A stretch of 64,000 nt of DNA from Coriolopsis trogii (lineage: Eukaryota > Basidiomycota > Agaricomycetes > Polyporales > Polyporaceae), in contig JAHYIO010000003.1 in assembly GCA_020543525.1 (NCBI GenBank), forward strand, positions 2,480,001-2,544,000, written 5' to 3'. Below the pieces are notes generated by a model. That model was not told the DNA's origin and did not search any database. It worked only from the letters and a program-made list of their open reading frames with translations. Shown in pieces: positions 22,796-34,546 of this stretch. The position numbers and the translations under genes were made by a program. Each line of letters begins with the position of its first letter. Positions within the stretch are counted from its first letter, which is position 1.

Positions 22796-23880
22796 CAAAC
22801 CGTCCTTGGTTTGAGATAGGTCAGGTGATGTGCCCAGCTGCTGCATGTTGGCCAGATCCATGAGAGACATATTTTCCCCCAAATGTTATCCAGAAGCATA
22901 GTAGCACCATCTACCACACAAAACATGTGTGGTTTGAGCATGATACTTTCTTCATCATCTGTTACTCCATTAGTATGATCTAGTCTCCAGGACAAGGCAT
23001 TTGGTTTTCCCATACTTTTCCCAGGATGATTGTCGTGACCTATGGTCAAGCAAGACGTCGAGCAAGGGTGAGAGTACAAGTCTTGTGCAGCGAGAGTGGA
23101 GCAAGGCTCAACACACAGGGCTAGAGACAAGTTATATTGAGAGAATGTAAGTGAACGAAAATACAGCGAGGCTCACCTAGAGACAAGAGGTTGAAACTGA
23201 AGTCTCCAGGTGGCGAGCATCTACTACTTATATACAGAGAACAATAAGTGCTAGGGACAATAGGTCACAGGCACGCGCGAGAGCACTGGAACAATAGTGG
23301 AAGCGCAGACAAAAGAACAATGGAAATGAGGGGTTCATGACAATGATGAGTAAGTAACAGGTCATATTCTTGAATTGTGAGTAACCAGTGTGCTTGTCAA
23401 GGATTAAGTCATTGTGGTTTGTGGAAGTATTCCAAATTGTGATCTGTTCAAACTTCTACAGAGTGTTTTGCACCAAGCAAGAAGTGTCACCACTTATCCA
23501 GAGCGTGAATGATAGCTAGCATTTTATGATCATAGACCTCATAGTTTTGTTCAGCTGGTAAGAGAGACTGTGATAGAAAAGCAATGGTGCGCTATTTGCT
23601 ATTCTGTTTTTGAGACAGTTTGGCTCCTATGGCAAACTTGGAGGCATCACATTCAACTTTGAATGAGTTATTGTCATTTGGAATGGCCAAAACAGGTGCT
23701 GATGTGATGAGTCACTTAATGGTGTCAAAAGCATCCTGCTCCTCCTGGGTCCATTTCCATTCATTCAGCCCAGTGAGTTGGTTGAGTGGTCCTGCCACCT
23801 TGGAGAAATCCTTAATGAACCATTGATAGAAGTTGGCAAAACCAAGAAATCCTTGCACATGTTTCTTGCATGTAGAAGTT
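22796..23880 (-). pseudogene. Gypsy 1 RNase H region, interrupted
   Basis: The reverse strand at about 23600-23760 encodes an RNase H-like start (WKWTQEEQDAFDTIKW, then ECDASKFAIGA). The remainder towards 22800 is mutated. The solo LTR at 23031-23342 splits the domain. It is nonfunctional. Confidence 0.7.
23031..23342 (-). repeat. Solo LTR, family C, TSD ATGAT
   Basis: This 312-bp sequence begins tgtcgtgacc and ends ttcatgaca, with the exact 5-bp duplication atgat at 23026-23030 and 23343-23347. Its TATA-like tatataag lies on the minus strand, giving the sense. Related copies are at 39003-39734 (split by an insert) and 40014-40042 (fragment, opposite orientation). Confidence 0.92.
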
Positions 23881-23885
23881 GGCCA

Positions 23886-24829
23886 TTAAGTGACTCCATT
23901 GACTTTAGCAGAGTCCATCTTGATGACTCCAGGTGCAATAATGTGTCCAAGATACTCTGTTTCTTGCACCTCAAACTCACACTTGTCTGGCTTGCATGTC
24001 AACTTGTTTTCTTGAAGAATTTGAAGTACTTTCCACACAATCTTGTGGTGTTCCTCTAATATCTGTGAGATTACTAGTATGTCATCCAGGTACACAATAA
24101 TATGTTTGTGAAGTATAAGGTCTTTAAAAATGTCGTTCATTACTATTTGAAATGTTGATGGTGAATTTGAAAGACCAAAGAACATGACTATTGGCTCATA
24201 GAGTCCACAATTTGTGATAAATGCTGCTTTTTTTTTGTCACCTTCTTTCATGCGCATGTTGTTATATCCCCAGTGTACATCAAATTTAGAGTAGTACTTG
24301 GCCCCTTTGAGTTTGTTGAACAGTTCAGATATCAGTGGTAGGAGATACTTGTTCTTTTTGGTCATTGAGTTGAGTTTGCAATAGTCTTGTACTAGTCATA
24401 GTTTCCCATCTTTTTTTTTTACAAAGAAGAATGGGGCTCCCCATGGAGATTTGGAGGGGTGTATTTGTCCAGTCCGAAGATTTCATCTAAGAACTCAGCT
24501 AGAGCTTCCTGCTAGGCTCGTGGCATGGGGTAAATCTTTCCATGGTATGGTTTTGCATCTAGGAGCAACTCTATAGCATGATCATATGGCCTTCTTTCCG
24601 GCAATTCATTGAAGATGCTGTCTTCAAACACATCTCGATAGTCCTGATAGTGCTTAGGAATTACTTCTTCAAAGGTCTTGGCTTGTCGAGCTTTGTTTTG
24701 TTCAATTGCAATATCCATAGCGACTGAAGCTTGTCGAGCATGTAGATATTGGATTATATTGAGCATGAAGATTTGGTCTCCTTCGTCAAGTGTCATTTGA
24801 CATGTATGTGGACACCGTTCAAATTCCAA
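23886..24829 (-). pseudogene. Gypsy 1 reverse transcriptase
   Basis: The N-terminal part (24512-24829) reads HYQDYRDVFEDSIFNELPER and PYDHAIELL. The palm is at 23886-24365 with YYSKFDVHWGYNNMRMKEGD, FFGLSNSPSTFQ and an intact YLDD catalytic motif (IIVYLDDILVIS), followed by CEFEVQETEYLGHIIAPGVI. A stop-containing stretch and a T-run near 24410 break the frame between the two parts. Confidence 0.88.
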
Positions 24830-25007
24830 AGTTTTCTTCTGCCAGTCAATAAGCAGGTTATGATATTATTAAACCCACTCATGACTGAGAAACAAGTCTG
24901 CTTTGCCAAAATTCATGACCATGAGCTGAATCTCTTCACGATGAGTTCTTATCGTGAGAAAGACCTAGACATAGTGTGTGATATGTCCGCCAATATTATG
25001 TGTACCA

Positions 25008-25262
25008 TCAGCATTGTATTGAAATTGGTTGCTCATATGGCCAAGGTGTGAGTCCTGCTCTTTGAACTAGATCCCGGTAGATACATGAACCAGTATACCT
25101 GGTATCTAGCAGTGTTTGTACTGCAGTCTGGCTGGTGGTTTCTGAATTTTTGATAGTGAGTGGGATGTCCATTTGATACTTTGATCCCAACGCACATACA
25201 ACTTTGAACAACTTGGGCTCAATCTGATTGATACTGATAGCATTGAATGGTTTTGGTTCCAC
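25008..25262 (-). pseudogene. Gypsy 1 aspartic protease, active site altered
   Basis: The segment LLDTRYTGSCIYRDLVQRAG matches the retropepsin active site, normally LLDTGCTGSC. Here the Gly after Asp-Thr is Arg and the Cys is Tyr, both explicable as G-to-A changes on the coding strand. The domain is truncated on both sides by stops. Confidence 0.72.
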
Positions 25263-25892
25263 TGCACTCGGAGATTTTACAATTGTTTCAGGTTTTATTC
25301 TAGGAGAAATAAGTATGAATTCCCATTCGCCACACTCCTAGTGTGAAGGTGCTCCCTTGGTTGGATAAAGAGTTGCATCTATGTTACATTTGTCTTCTTT
25401 GACTGTATTGTACACTGCTAATGATGCAAAATGGTTGAACATAAGTATAGTACATATGAATGATGAAACTGTGTCTGTTACTCCTGAGACTCGGGCTTGT
25501 GCAGCTGCTCAGTCTCAAAAATGAAACTCTTGGTGAGAAAATCCTCTGCTTCCTCAGCTGCCCATATGCAGATACTCTCTATGAGCTCTTCTTGCTTGAT
25601 AGTCTCCTATGCTCAGAGTGCCTGCTTAGCGCGGTTTGGAATATGCCATGGGAACCCACAACTCCCAGGCTGATCCTTATGCACACCGCATGATGGCTTA
25701 TGGCAGTGTTGTGCATTGAACTGATCAATCTCCATTGGTTGCCTCTGGCCTCCATAGATGATTCCGGTACCATCCTTTCGATCAACATTAGGATGGTAGG
25801 AGGGAGGGGGGGCATGATGTGGTGGTCAATGTTGCTTGGTTGGGGTGAGTGGTGTTAGTCCCTGTTTGTGCTTATATAGCACTCAGCAGGTA
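25263..25892 (-). other. Gypsy 1 gag-protease spacer
   Basis: Decayed internal element sequence with no recognisable domain. It includes a short G-run (25801-25811). Confidence 0.4.
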
Positions 25893-26987
25893 TCACCCAA
25901 GGAGGTTGTAGGCTTGATTGGCATCATCGAGATCAATAATGCACTCCTTCCATTCTTTGTAGCCCGCTGGTTTGTCCTTGGCTTGGTAAATGTCATGGAG
26001 AAGATCTTGATTGACCTTTTGCAGTATCATCACAACAGCCAATAGTTTGGCTGTCTTAAGCCCAGTGGTGGTGAGTAGTTGTTTGAACTTGACAAAGAAG
26101 TCTTGAGCAGTCTTGCTCCCTTGTACAAGGTTGGTGAGATCATTGAAATCTTGTTGAGAGCATCCCAGAATGTGGCTGCATCTCAGAAACTCTACCGCTG
26201 CATAGTGGCTGTGTAGTGGGTTTCTTAAAAGGCATTCTTCCACAAATCAATAGCTTTGCTGCCACAGATAAATATTTGATAGTCTTATTTACATCCTCTC
26301 TATGGACATACAAAAGCATCTCATTTTTCCATATTTGGTACTTTGACTTGTCCCCTGTAAAAGACTCTGGTTCTTTTGGCTTGAGAGCTATCCATAGAGA
26401 AGTTGCTGCAGGTGCGGCAGCAACGGCTTGGGTGGCTTGGAGTTGGGCAACAAGTCCTCTGATGAGTGTAAGAAGGTTGTTGAGTTGGTCTGCACTAAGT
26501 GTCGCCATCATTGAAGGTTGTGCCAGTAGTTCTCATGTCGGAGTTGTTCCTATGCCTTGATGAGGTTTGGGTGCGGCACTGGACTCGTGGGTTTGAATGG
26601 TAGTGAGGGAGGATGAGGGTAATTCATCAAATAGCAGGTCTGGATTGAGTTTGAGATTGTCAAGATGCTCTGCGAGTTTGTCAACTGGTGGTTCCTCCTG
26701 AATGATGTGTGTGCTCAACAATGGCGCTGATGGGAGGGGATGGTAGTTGGAGATGGGTGTGACATGGGCAGATGCATGTGTGGATGTGGGGTGAACAATG
26801 GCCACTACCTGCAAATGTGCTCAGTAGCTGAGGTGGTGTTATTGTAGCAGTTGGGGCCGGGACTTTGGTCGCAGAGAGTGAGCTCGTCATCTGCTAGGGT
26901 GTAGTGGTAGTCTTCTCTATTCTTGTCAACACAATGGTAGAAGCCTGCACACTGAGGCTCATTAGTGGTGGATTTGGAGTTGGACAA
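25893..26987 (-). pseudogene. Gypsy 1 gag
   Basis: Pieces in adjacent frames: 26533-26987 (Pro/His/Thr-rich N-terminal part), 26140-26511 (AQLQATQAVAAAPAAT, KPKEPESFTGDKSKYQIWKN) and 25893-26243 (FNDLTNLVQGSKTAQDFFVK, the gag helical core). This is the usual gag layout of basidiomycete Gypsy elements. It is broken by frameshifts. Confidence 0.72.
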
Positions 26988-27135
26988 AGTGAATAGGTTG
27001 ATAGAAGAAGATTGTAATCATGGTTGTCAAACATCCAATCATACTGGAAATCTCAAGCCTAGACTGTAAGTCCTAGTGCCAAGTCAACCGTGAGGTCCAG
27101 CAAGTACTCAAGATAGATTATATATACTTATGCGT

Positions 27136-27673
27136 TGTTAAGATCAGTCTAAGTGAGGGATGCTATGGCCTTCAAGTGCATAGTGAGTTGTCGCAAAGAT
27201 GTGAGAAGAGAATAGAATACCATTCTATTCAGAAGCCTGATGGTACAGATTAGGTGAACAAGAAGATCGAAGCTGAGGTTCCTTGATGGAAACCTCAGCT
27301 ATTATATACAGTACAATGTAACCTGCCATAAACAGCATAGTGTTGTGGCAGTGACATGGAAATGGAGTCATAAGGCTGCAGATGACTGAGCAGGGGTTAT
27401 ATATAGCTAAACTGACAGATCTGGGTTTATATATAGATGGGCTGACTGAGCAAGGAGATATAGATAGCAAGGATGATTAAGCATATGTGAAGGCGATGAC
27501 AAAGAGATGGATAATGCATGTGGGATGACAAAAAGTGAGCGGGATGATGACAAGGAGTAGGGGACACGATGAAGTGGTAAGGGACAAGATAATACTGGTC
27601 TGAAACAAGGGTAGGTTGTAACATGCATAACAGATCTAAGGTTCTGCCTCAGCGGCTGTCTGAACCTCTAACA
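27136..27673 (-). repeat. LTR-like sequence, family E
   Basis: This 538-bp segment begins tgttaagatc and ends cctctaaca, the TG..CA form of an LTR. It contains an internal inverted repeat around 27269-27298 (gctgaggtt...aacctcagc) and tatata boxes. The flanks (tgcgt and aatgg) are not a target duplication, and it is unlike the 236-bp 3' LTR of Gypsy 1. It could be the 5' LTR of a chimeric or truncated element, or an independent LTR fragment. Confidence 0.55.
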
Positions 27674-28540
27674 AATGGCTATGAAATCAAGGATATGAGT
27701 AGGGAAGGGGAGAAGTATAAGCTCGAGGCAATTGGAATCAATAAAGTTAAAGTAGTCACCAAGAGAGATAATGTAAAGGACTAAGCCAGTTTGAATGTAA
27801 GAGGGAAGATGATGGAAGGTGCAGGTGTTGCAGACAGCGTTGCAGTTGTTAAAGATATAGTGTTCTTCCTTATGGTAGATGGTGAGCTCAAGCTTGCCAT
27901 TTGGTACCCAGTCGATGCAAATGGTAATGTCAATGTGGGGGTGGCAATGGTAGTTGTCAACAGCAAGAATAGCTGAGATGTCGTACACCGGGTTAAAGTT
28001 GGTGAAGTCAAACCAGCGGTGGTGGAACTCACCAACAATGAAGTTGCAAGTGTCAATATGTTGAGATGTGGAGATGGCGTTGAGAATTGCTGTGTACATG
28101 GCATGGTTGGTGTGTTGTTCGGAGAGGATGGTATACACAAAGGGAGGATAGCTATGGCATGGGATGTACAGCTCCTGAAGGTCCTGGAGTGTGAAGCGGA
28201 GGTCGGCATCATAGGAGATGTGCCAAGCATAGGTGTAGAGAGGATGGATATTCATTCTAGGAGTGAATGTGACATTGAGGTCATGATAGGCATGGGTGTA
28301 GCCAATATTGGCCTCCCTGTGGTCGAAGAGGAAGTGCTGCTCATCATTTGGGATGTTGATGTCACAGGTGAGGCAGAGGTTGACAAACACAAACACTTTA
28401 TTGGGCTTCTCCCTAACATGGAGGTTTATGAGGAGTTGGAAGAGGAACAACCCAAGGGGTTGTTCAATGAAAGGGATGGGGACAGGTAGCTTGGGTATGG
28501 GCTCACACGAGCTAATAACATTGGGGGGGGGGGGCAGCAC
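27668..28540 (-). CDS. Orphan 290-aa ORF abutting an LTR
   Basis: An uninterrupted 290-codon minus-strand ORF, rare in this stop-rich region. It starts MLPPPPNVISSCEPIP next to a 12-bp G-run and is rich in His, Ile, Asn, Cys and Tyr, for example GEFHHRWFDFTNFNPVYDIS and HIDITICIDWVPNGKLELTI. Its TAG stop is contributed by the first bases of LTR E (TGTTAG), so it may originally have been longer and been cut by the LTR. No domain is recognised; it may be a retroelement accessory protein or a host remnant. Confidence 0.4.
   Translation of the reverse strand: MLPPPPNVISSCEPIPKLPVPIPFIEQPLGLFLFQLLINLHVREKPNKVFVFVNLCLTCDINIPNDEQHFLFDHREANIGYTHAYHDLNVTFTPRMNIHPLYTYAWHISYDADLRFTLQDLQELYIPCHSYPPFVYTILSEQHTNHAMYTAILNAISTSQHIDTCNFIVGEFHHRWFDFTNFNPVYDISAILAVDNYHCHPHIDITICIDWVPNGKLELTIYHKEEHYIFNNCNAVCNTCTFHHLPSYIQTGLVLYIISLGDYFNFIDSNCLELILLPFPTHILDFIAIC
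28523..28534 (+). repeat. 12-bp G homopolymer
   Basis: A run of 12 G immediately beside the start of the orphan ORF. Its true length could alter the predicted N-terminus. Confidence 0.9.
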
Positions 28541-29290
28541 TACTTACTGAGGAGTATGGGTCAGTGCTGGTAAACAGGAGAGGGGGAGGAGAGCTTACTT
28601 GTGGCAACCACTAAGTATCACAGTAGATAAGTAAGAGAAGGAAATGTAGCATTGAGTTATGATACCCTTACCAGGCTGTCACTCTTAGCTAGCAGTGAGA
28701 GGTAGAAGGTGAGTGGAAAATAAACTTGAAGCTGGGGATCATTGCCCAGCTTCGCAGTCACTGTGTGCCCCACAGCTGCGCATTTTCACCGACGGTTAAG
28801 TGGGAAAAAGAGGATGAGGGTCACAATGATAGGCAGTGTAGATCCCGGTGTCTTGGGCGTCTTCGCGACTCACTATGTAGTGAAATCATGTGAACATTAA
28901 CCCGGATTTTGAAATGTTTCACCATGCACCTATGCTTTCGTTTACGTGTACATTCACCAAGAAGCATCGCTTACTCCCACCTCAATTTGACTGGTATTGG
29001 TACCAGATTAATCTTGATAGTTCACGCAATATATCACCAGCTGGGCAACTATAAAATGTGGTGGCATATCGCAGTTACAGTTAGGGCAGTTTGACGATAT
29101 TGAACAGATGTTTTCAGGTCACCAAGCAGGGAAACCTCAGCAAATAGCATCGGGTGATTGACACACAAGTAGAAGTGGGAATGCAGATATATATTCGGCA
29201 CACTACCCAAACAAACGTAACGAGCGACAACCGCGTACTACACAATGCCTTAGGACCCAGGCTTCACTGCATACTGTCCTAGATCTCAAC
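28541..29290. other. Repeat R1 copy 2 and unannotated spacer
   Basis: 28648-28759 repeats 15971-16077 with few changes (gctgtcactcttagctagca then cccagcttcgcagtc). The rest, to 29290, shows no gene, tRNA or clear repeat. Confidence 0.6.
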
Positions 29291-30090
29291 GCTTGGAGAG
29301 CGATGATGGGTCCGCACACAGCATGTTTGCGGCGGTTTTGCAAGAATTGCTTGGCCAACTCCGCGGTCACCCAATTGTGCTGGATGCGCTTGAGGATAGG
29401 GTGCTCGTCACGAGCCTTGGGAGTGCTCAGCAGGTACTCGAATGCTCTCGCAACAGAAGGGACTCACAGCTTTGTACAGCTTAGCAAGGCTCTCAGTGCT
29501 CTGGCGGCGGAAGTCCTCGGTGACGTCAAGGCCAGCCATAACCATGAGGTTACGGATAGTACGCTACAGCAAAGGGTAGTAGTAGTGATGAGCATTGGTA
29601 AATGATATGATATTCATGATTACTCACCTGCACTGCGCGATAGTCCGTCTTTGCAAGACCACTGACCTCCCTGAGGTTGCGTACAACTCCTGCAGGCTTT
29701 GGAACGAGTGGTGCAGCCACACCAGCCGCAGGAGGCACCACGGCAGCAGCAGCATTGGTGGCAGCAGCGGCGGCAGCAGTGGCAGCGGCAGCGTAATCAG
29801 CGTCAGCCTAGAGTTGCATGACCTGTTCAATGGCAGCTGCAAGCTCGGTGCTAAGGCGCTTAATGGTAGCACGCACTACATCAAGCTCTGCTGCCAAACC
29901 AGTGCGTTCTAAGAATTTGCTCACATTGAGAAGATGCAATTAGATAGTGACTTTGAGAGACGTATCTTCAGTTTCAATTGTGAGTGAGCCGCGAAGCTGA
30001 TCAACTAGGAGCTCGAGGTCCTTCTTGGTAGGTGCGCGCTGGTGTGAGTATATATTTGAATTAGCAAGAGTCGGAGTCGGAGGGCACAGA
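29290..30090 (-). pseudogene. Decayed small gene, possibly accessory to the Tnp2-type element
   Basis: Exon-like blocks on the minus strand, from high to low: RAPTKKDLELLVDQLRGSLT (about 30040-29945); an Ala-rich stretch with VPPAAGVAAPLVPKPAGVVR (29750-29680); NLREVSGLAKTDYRAVQ ending at about 29630; RTIRNLMVMAGLDVTEDFRR (about 29565-29500) ending ESLAKLYKA; and KARDEHPILKRIQHNWVTAE (about 29420-29340). Putative introns separate the last three, and stops occur in the Ala-rich part. The family is unknown. It is divergent from the transposase gene at 30716, the arrangement expected for a second gene of a CACTA-like element. Confidence 0.4.
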
Positions 30091-30360
30091 GGAATAGACA
30101 TACATTGGTTGAGCGAGACATAGGCGAATGCGGAGAGGAGGGTATGCAAACAAGAATGAGCATGTGAGGAAAGAGGGCGGGAAGGAAGACTACGCAAGTA
30201 ACCAGTACTCGCACTTGAGCGTAAATGGGGGAAAGGGAGAAGGAGGGGAAGAGATGGTGCGAGGGCCTGCACCCTTATATGTGCTGTTGGTCGTGAACGT
30301 TTCATCCTATCATACTACATCCCTGTATGTGTATGTAAGCAGAGATTAACATGCGCATAA

Positions 30361-30383
30361 AGTGTCGCCCGCAATCGAGGGCG
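30361..30383. repeat. Small hairpin with GAGGGCGA motif
   Basis: CGCCC (30366-30370) pairs with GGGCG (30379-30383). The GAGGGCGA motif recurs in the 13-bp inverted repeat at 34500-34546 on the other side of the transposase gene, so both may be subterminal sites of the same element. Confidence 0.4.
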
Positions 30384-30715
30384 AGGGACGGTAGTTTGGA
30401 TGAATCTCATTGGATACTGCACCTGCCTGATATGGTTTGGAGCAGGACATCTAAGTCTTGAGTTCAACGGTCGGAGAACGGCCAAGGCTAGCCTGGTCAG
30501 AAGCGTAAGCTGCAATTTGTGAAGGCACTCACATCAGTCCTCACCATCCCCGCCAACCTCCTCATCCTCGCCATCCTTGTCTATAACGTGCTTACTGTTC
30601 TTGCCTCTAGCCTCTTGCCCTTCTCGCCCTCCCAGTCTCGGTCTGCTTGTCGTAACCTTGAGCTTCATCCCCTGTCTTTCTCTCCATCCCTCCCGCCGCC
30701 TTTCTCTCTCACACG

Positions 30716-33700
30716 ATGCCGCCTAAACAGTCTGCTCCCCAGGATCAGGAGCCTAGCAGCAGCAGTCAAAAAGTACTCTGCAACTGTTGCAACAAGTTAG
30801 TCACTCGCTCGACTGAATGGCGTCACCGGAAAGGGATGGCACCAGCCACTCTCAATGCGTCAGCGATCGCAGCGGATAGATTGGGCTATCAAGGTGTAAG
30901 GGCAGTAAAGCGCATCTGTATGGATGGAACGGAAGCCTCAGGCTCTATTCCAACCAACGGAGATGACGTACCGAGCCCTGCGGTGGATACTGGAACAGAC
31001 TGGAGTTCAGATAAGATCAACATACTGGGTGAGCCACACTTGTACTCGGATATCCATATGTAATATATTTATGAGGCCCGGCAACACTTGTAGGGGCGGC
31101 ACTGGACGATGCGATGATGGATGTTGCTTCAGGGAGTGAGCCGGCCGCGGTGCGAGAGGTCGAGCTTCCTAGGTCTGGTGGTGCGGGCCCGGGGCCGTCC
31201 GATGTGCGCTCGGAGGAAGAGCTGTCCAACCACATCATTGCGGAGGCAGAGAGACGTCTCTGGGCAGGTCGTACCCGGCATGGTGTTACACTTGAAGACG
31301 TGGAGGAGGAGGAGGAGGGCAGGCTAGAGGCTGGATGGGACGGGGACGATGCCGAAGAAGACATTGAGTATGAGTATGAATGGGGGACCGAGGAGTATGA
31401 CGGTGACAGATATGCTGCAATCTCAGTATGGGATGAGCTCTCGGAGCTATTCACAAGGATGGGTCAAGTAGGAGGTGCGTGAGATTGTGGTTTGGATGTA
31501 GAGCGCGCCATTGACCTAAAGTTCGTATGCAATAGCTGCCGACATCACAGATGACGACCTCGCACATCTCCGGCCTTTTGCCTTAAAGGTTGAGACGCAC
31601 ATGCCAGGCAGGACTTTCTCTCGCTTGCAGTTTGCATTTCCCGATGCAAGTCTTGATACTTGGAAGCAAATACAAAGCCGTGTCACTCAGCTGTCGGGTA
31701 TCCAACCTGAACTCTATGACTGCTGTCCCGCATCATGCATATGTTTTGTGGGTCCTCATTCTGACCTCACGTCTTGTCCCCACTGTCATGAAAATCACTA
31801 CCGCACTGACGGCAAACCAAGATCCCGATTCTTATACATCCCTATCACTCCCCGACTCAAAGCTCTGCTTGGAAACAGCACGTCAGCACGCCGTATGCTC
31901 TATTGCGGCAAAGAACACATCCATAAGCCCGGGATGATCACTGACGTGATGGATTCTGAGAATTATCGTACTCTGCTTGGTGAGCATGTCAAGATTGACG
32001 ACCGCACGCTTCCGCACAAATACTTCGAGGATCCCCATAACATTGCACTCGGTCTGTCCACGGATGGATTTGTACCCCATCATCGCCGGAAGAAGACCGC
32101 TTGGCCCCTTATACTCTTCAACTACAATCTCTCTCCCGAGATTCGCTTCCACCTCAAACACATACTCCCCCTTGGTGTCATCCCTGGCCCCAAAAAGCCA
32201 GTCGACTTCAACTCGTTCCTCTGGCCAGCAGTTCAAGAGTTTTTGCGACTGGCAGTTGGCGTTCATACCTATGACGCTCTCTCTGACACGTTCTTTGCTC
32301 TACGCGCATATCTCATCCTGGTCTTTGGCGACATCCCCGCAATCTCGATGGTGATGCGTATGAAAGGGCACAACGGATTCTGTCTGTGTTGGATGTGCGA
32401 AATCAAAGGTGTACGTGTTCCTAACTCTCGTCAGCCTACGCACTATGTTCCGCTTGACCGGGCCCGACACTCCGATCGTCCAGCTCTCACTCCTTCAAAT
32501 TATGACCCTCTCTCCCTACCCATACGCAATCACAACGACTTCCTTCGCCAAGCCGAAGAGGCCCAGTTTGCAGGCTCAGAGGCTGAATTTGAGTGCTGCT
32601 CTAAAATTTCCGGCATCAAGGGTGTCCCCGCTCTCTCAGTCCTACATTCACTCCGCTTTCCCACCTCATTCCCTTATGACTTCATGCATCTACTCTTCGA
32701 GAATGTCCTGAAGAACCTCATGCTTTTGTGGACTAGCAAGTACAAGGGTCTCAATACGGGTTCCGAGGACTACGAGATTACGCCAACCGTCTGGGAGGCT
32801 ATCGGTGCAGCAAGCGCAGCTTCTGGCAATACAATTTCATCTGTTCTTGGCCCCCCGGTCTCCTAACGTTGCTAATGACAAATGCTCATGGACTGCGGAT
32901 TCACGTTTCTTCTGGTTCCTCTACGTCGCTCCTGTGGTTCTCCAAGGTCGATTCAAGAAGCGTTGCTACTACGATCACTTCATCCAGCTTGTCAAGCTTA
33001 TCAACACCTGCCTCAAGTATGAAACCACTGTGGAGGAGGTCTAGGAGGTTCAAACTGGGTTCGCACATTGGGTACAAGAATACAAGAGGTATGTCTGACT
33101 TGCCGACATCCTCTCGCCTACCTAATGACTCTATGCAGCATATACTACCAACATGACCCCTCCCATCTCTCCGCATGTCCTCTGACGATACATGCCCTAC
33201 TACACATTGCAGACAGTATCCTGGCTGCCGGTCCCGTATGGACTTCTTGGGCATTCCCTATGGAGCGCTATTGTGGGTCCCTGCAATCTGCCATCTGGAG
33301 CCGACGCTATCCATACGCATCTCTCAAACGCTATGTTCTCGATCGTGCACATCTTACACAGATCAAGCTGCGCTACGACCTTGACGAGCAATTGTCGATG
33401 CGACCACCAGACCTCCAGGGCTTCTACCGTGTGGTATGCATATCCGGTTGTACGTCCCTTCAACCTCTCCACACTGCAGGGGTGACTCATGCGCATCATA
33501 TGTAGACCAGACTTGCTCCCTTTTGCCGCCACATCGGAGCCCTACAGACGTCCAGATTGCTCCAGGCATCATAATGAAGATCATTAGTGCTCTGGTCACC
33601 CGTTTTCATGGGACGGCCTCCGTTACCCGGCGCGCGATGCTTACCCAAGGACGCATTGAAGAATGGGGTCGACTACGCATATTGGACGACGCAGATGTCA

Positions 33701-34233
33701 TTTGCGCTGCATCATTCAACTCATAGGAGACATCACAACTGGGACATCTTCCCATGCGCACCTTTGGTGCAGAGCGGGATGCTACATTTGTCTGTGTACG
33801 TTCACCTTCCCTCAGATATATCTAGTACCTTGCTAACACAGAACACATCACCTCCTAGTACGAAGCGCTTGTGGACCAGAATACATGGCAGCGGAATCGC
33901 ACAGTTGACCTCGTTCCGAAGACTTTCTATGGGCAACTTGAGCACATCTATCTCGTGCACTACCCGCCTATCCCCGGTTTGAGTCTGCACATGACCACAA
34001 GCCTGATCTATGCAGTGGTGCGTACCTGCCATGAGGAGGCGACTCATCCTACATTAGACATACATTACTACACGAAGAAAAGCACGCTCGATGTGCTCGG
34101 CGTTTCGACAATTCAGTGCCTTGTCAGTCGCATCAAGGACCGCAACCGGTGGGCCATTATTGATCGAAGTGGTGCCCTCTCTCGAGCTCTGTTTGTCGAG
34201 GACAACAGCGACGATGAGGGGGATGACTCTTGA
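30716..34233 (+). pseudogene. Tnp2/Plavaka-type (CACTA superfamily) transposase, decayed
   Basis: Multi-exon DDE transposase of the tnp2 family common in basidiomycetes. Exon 1 begins MPPKQSAPQDQEPSSSSQKV with a Cys-rich pair (CNCCNKL). Introns lie at about 31027-31093 and 31473-31534. The main exon (31538-32866) contains YDCCPASCICFVG, TSCPHCHENHY (zinc-ribbon-like), LGLSTDGFVPHHRRKKTAWP (catalytic Asp region), LVFGDIPAISMVMRMKGHN, CLCWMCEIKG and YDFMHLLFENVLKNLM. A C-run frameshift at about 32855 and an in-frame TAG at about 33042 break it. It continues with AFPMERYCGSLQSAIWSRRY, then decayed sequence, then a last exon (33860-34233) ending DDEGDDS. It is probably inactive. Confidence 0.82.
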
Positions 34234-34499
34234 TAGTTATTGCATCTGGATATATGTATTTACGATCATTAGCTATACAACCTTCTGTGCATATGCACAT
34301 GCGTTGGCATCCGGAATGTGCCATCTTGCATGATGTCGCCTAATGTTTGGGGACAGAAGCCGTATGCATACTCACACAGAGGACACCCATAGCCATGCAT
34401 TGAACATTGAATTGCAACCACAGATCCTCTGCTCGCCGAGAACGACAAGATGTAAGTTTGCACGCAGATTAAGCCGCAAGCGCCTGAGATTTCAGTCCA

Positions 34500-34546
34500 G
34501 GATGAGGGCGAAGGAGCAAGTATGATAACGTCGTTCGCCCTCATCC
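34500..34546. repeat. 13-bp perfect inverted repeat
   Basis: GGATGAGGGCGAA at 34500-34512 and its perfect complement at 34534-34546, with a 21-nt loop, 270 bp after the transposase stop. It is possibly a subterminal transposase site. Confidence 0.6.

Larger units (their letters stand above)
20606..27135 (-). mobile_element. Gypsy LTR retrotransposon 1, nested and decayed
   Basis: Minus-strand Ty3/Gypsy internal region in the order gag (about 26990-25890), protease (25260-25010), reverse transcriptase (24830-23890), RNase H (23890-22830, interrupted) and integrase (22150-20990). The reading frames are split by many stops. Two solo LTRs (22156-22795 and 23031-23342) lie inside, each with a 5-bp target duplication, so this element was present first. 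Confidence 0.9.

Noticed and set aside
27136..27673. Solo LTR with target duplication
   Set aside because: The flanking pentamers (tgcgt, aatgg) differ, so it was kept as LTR-like only.
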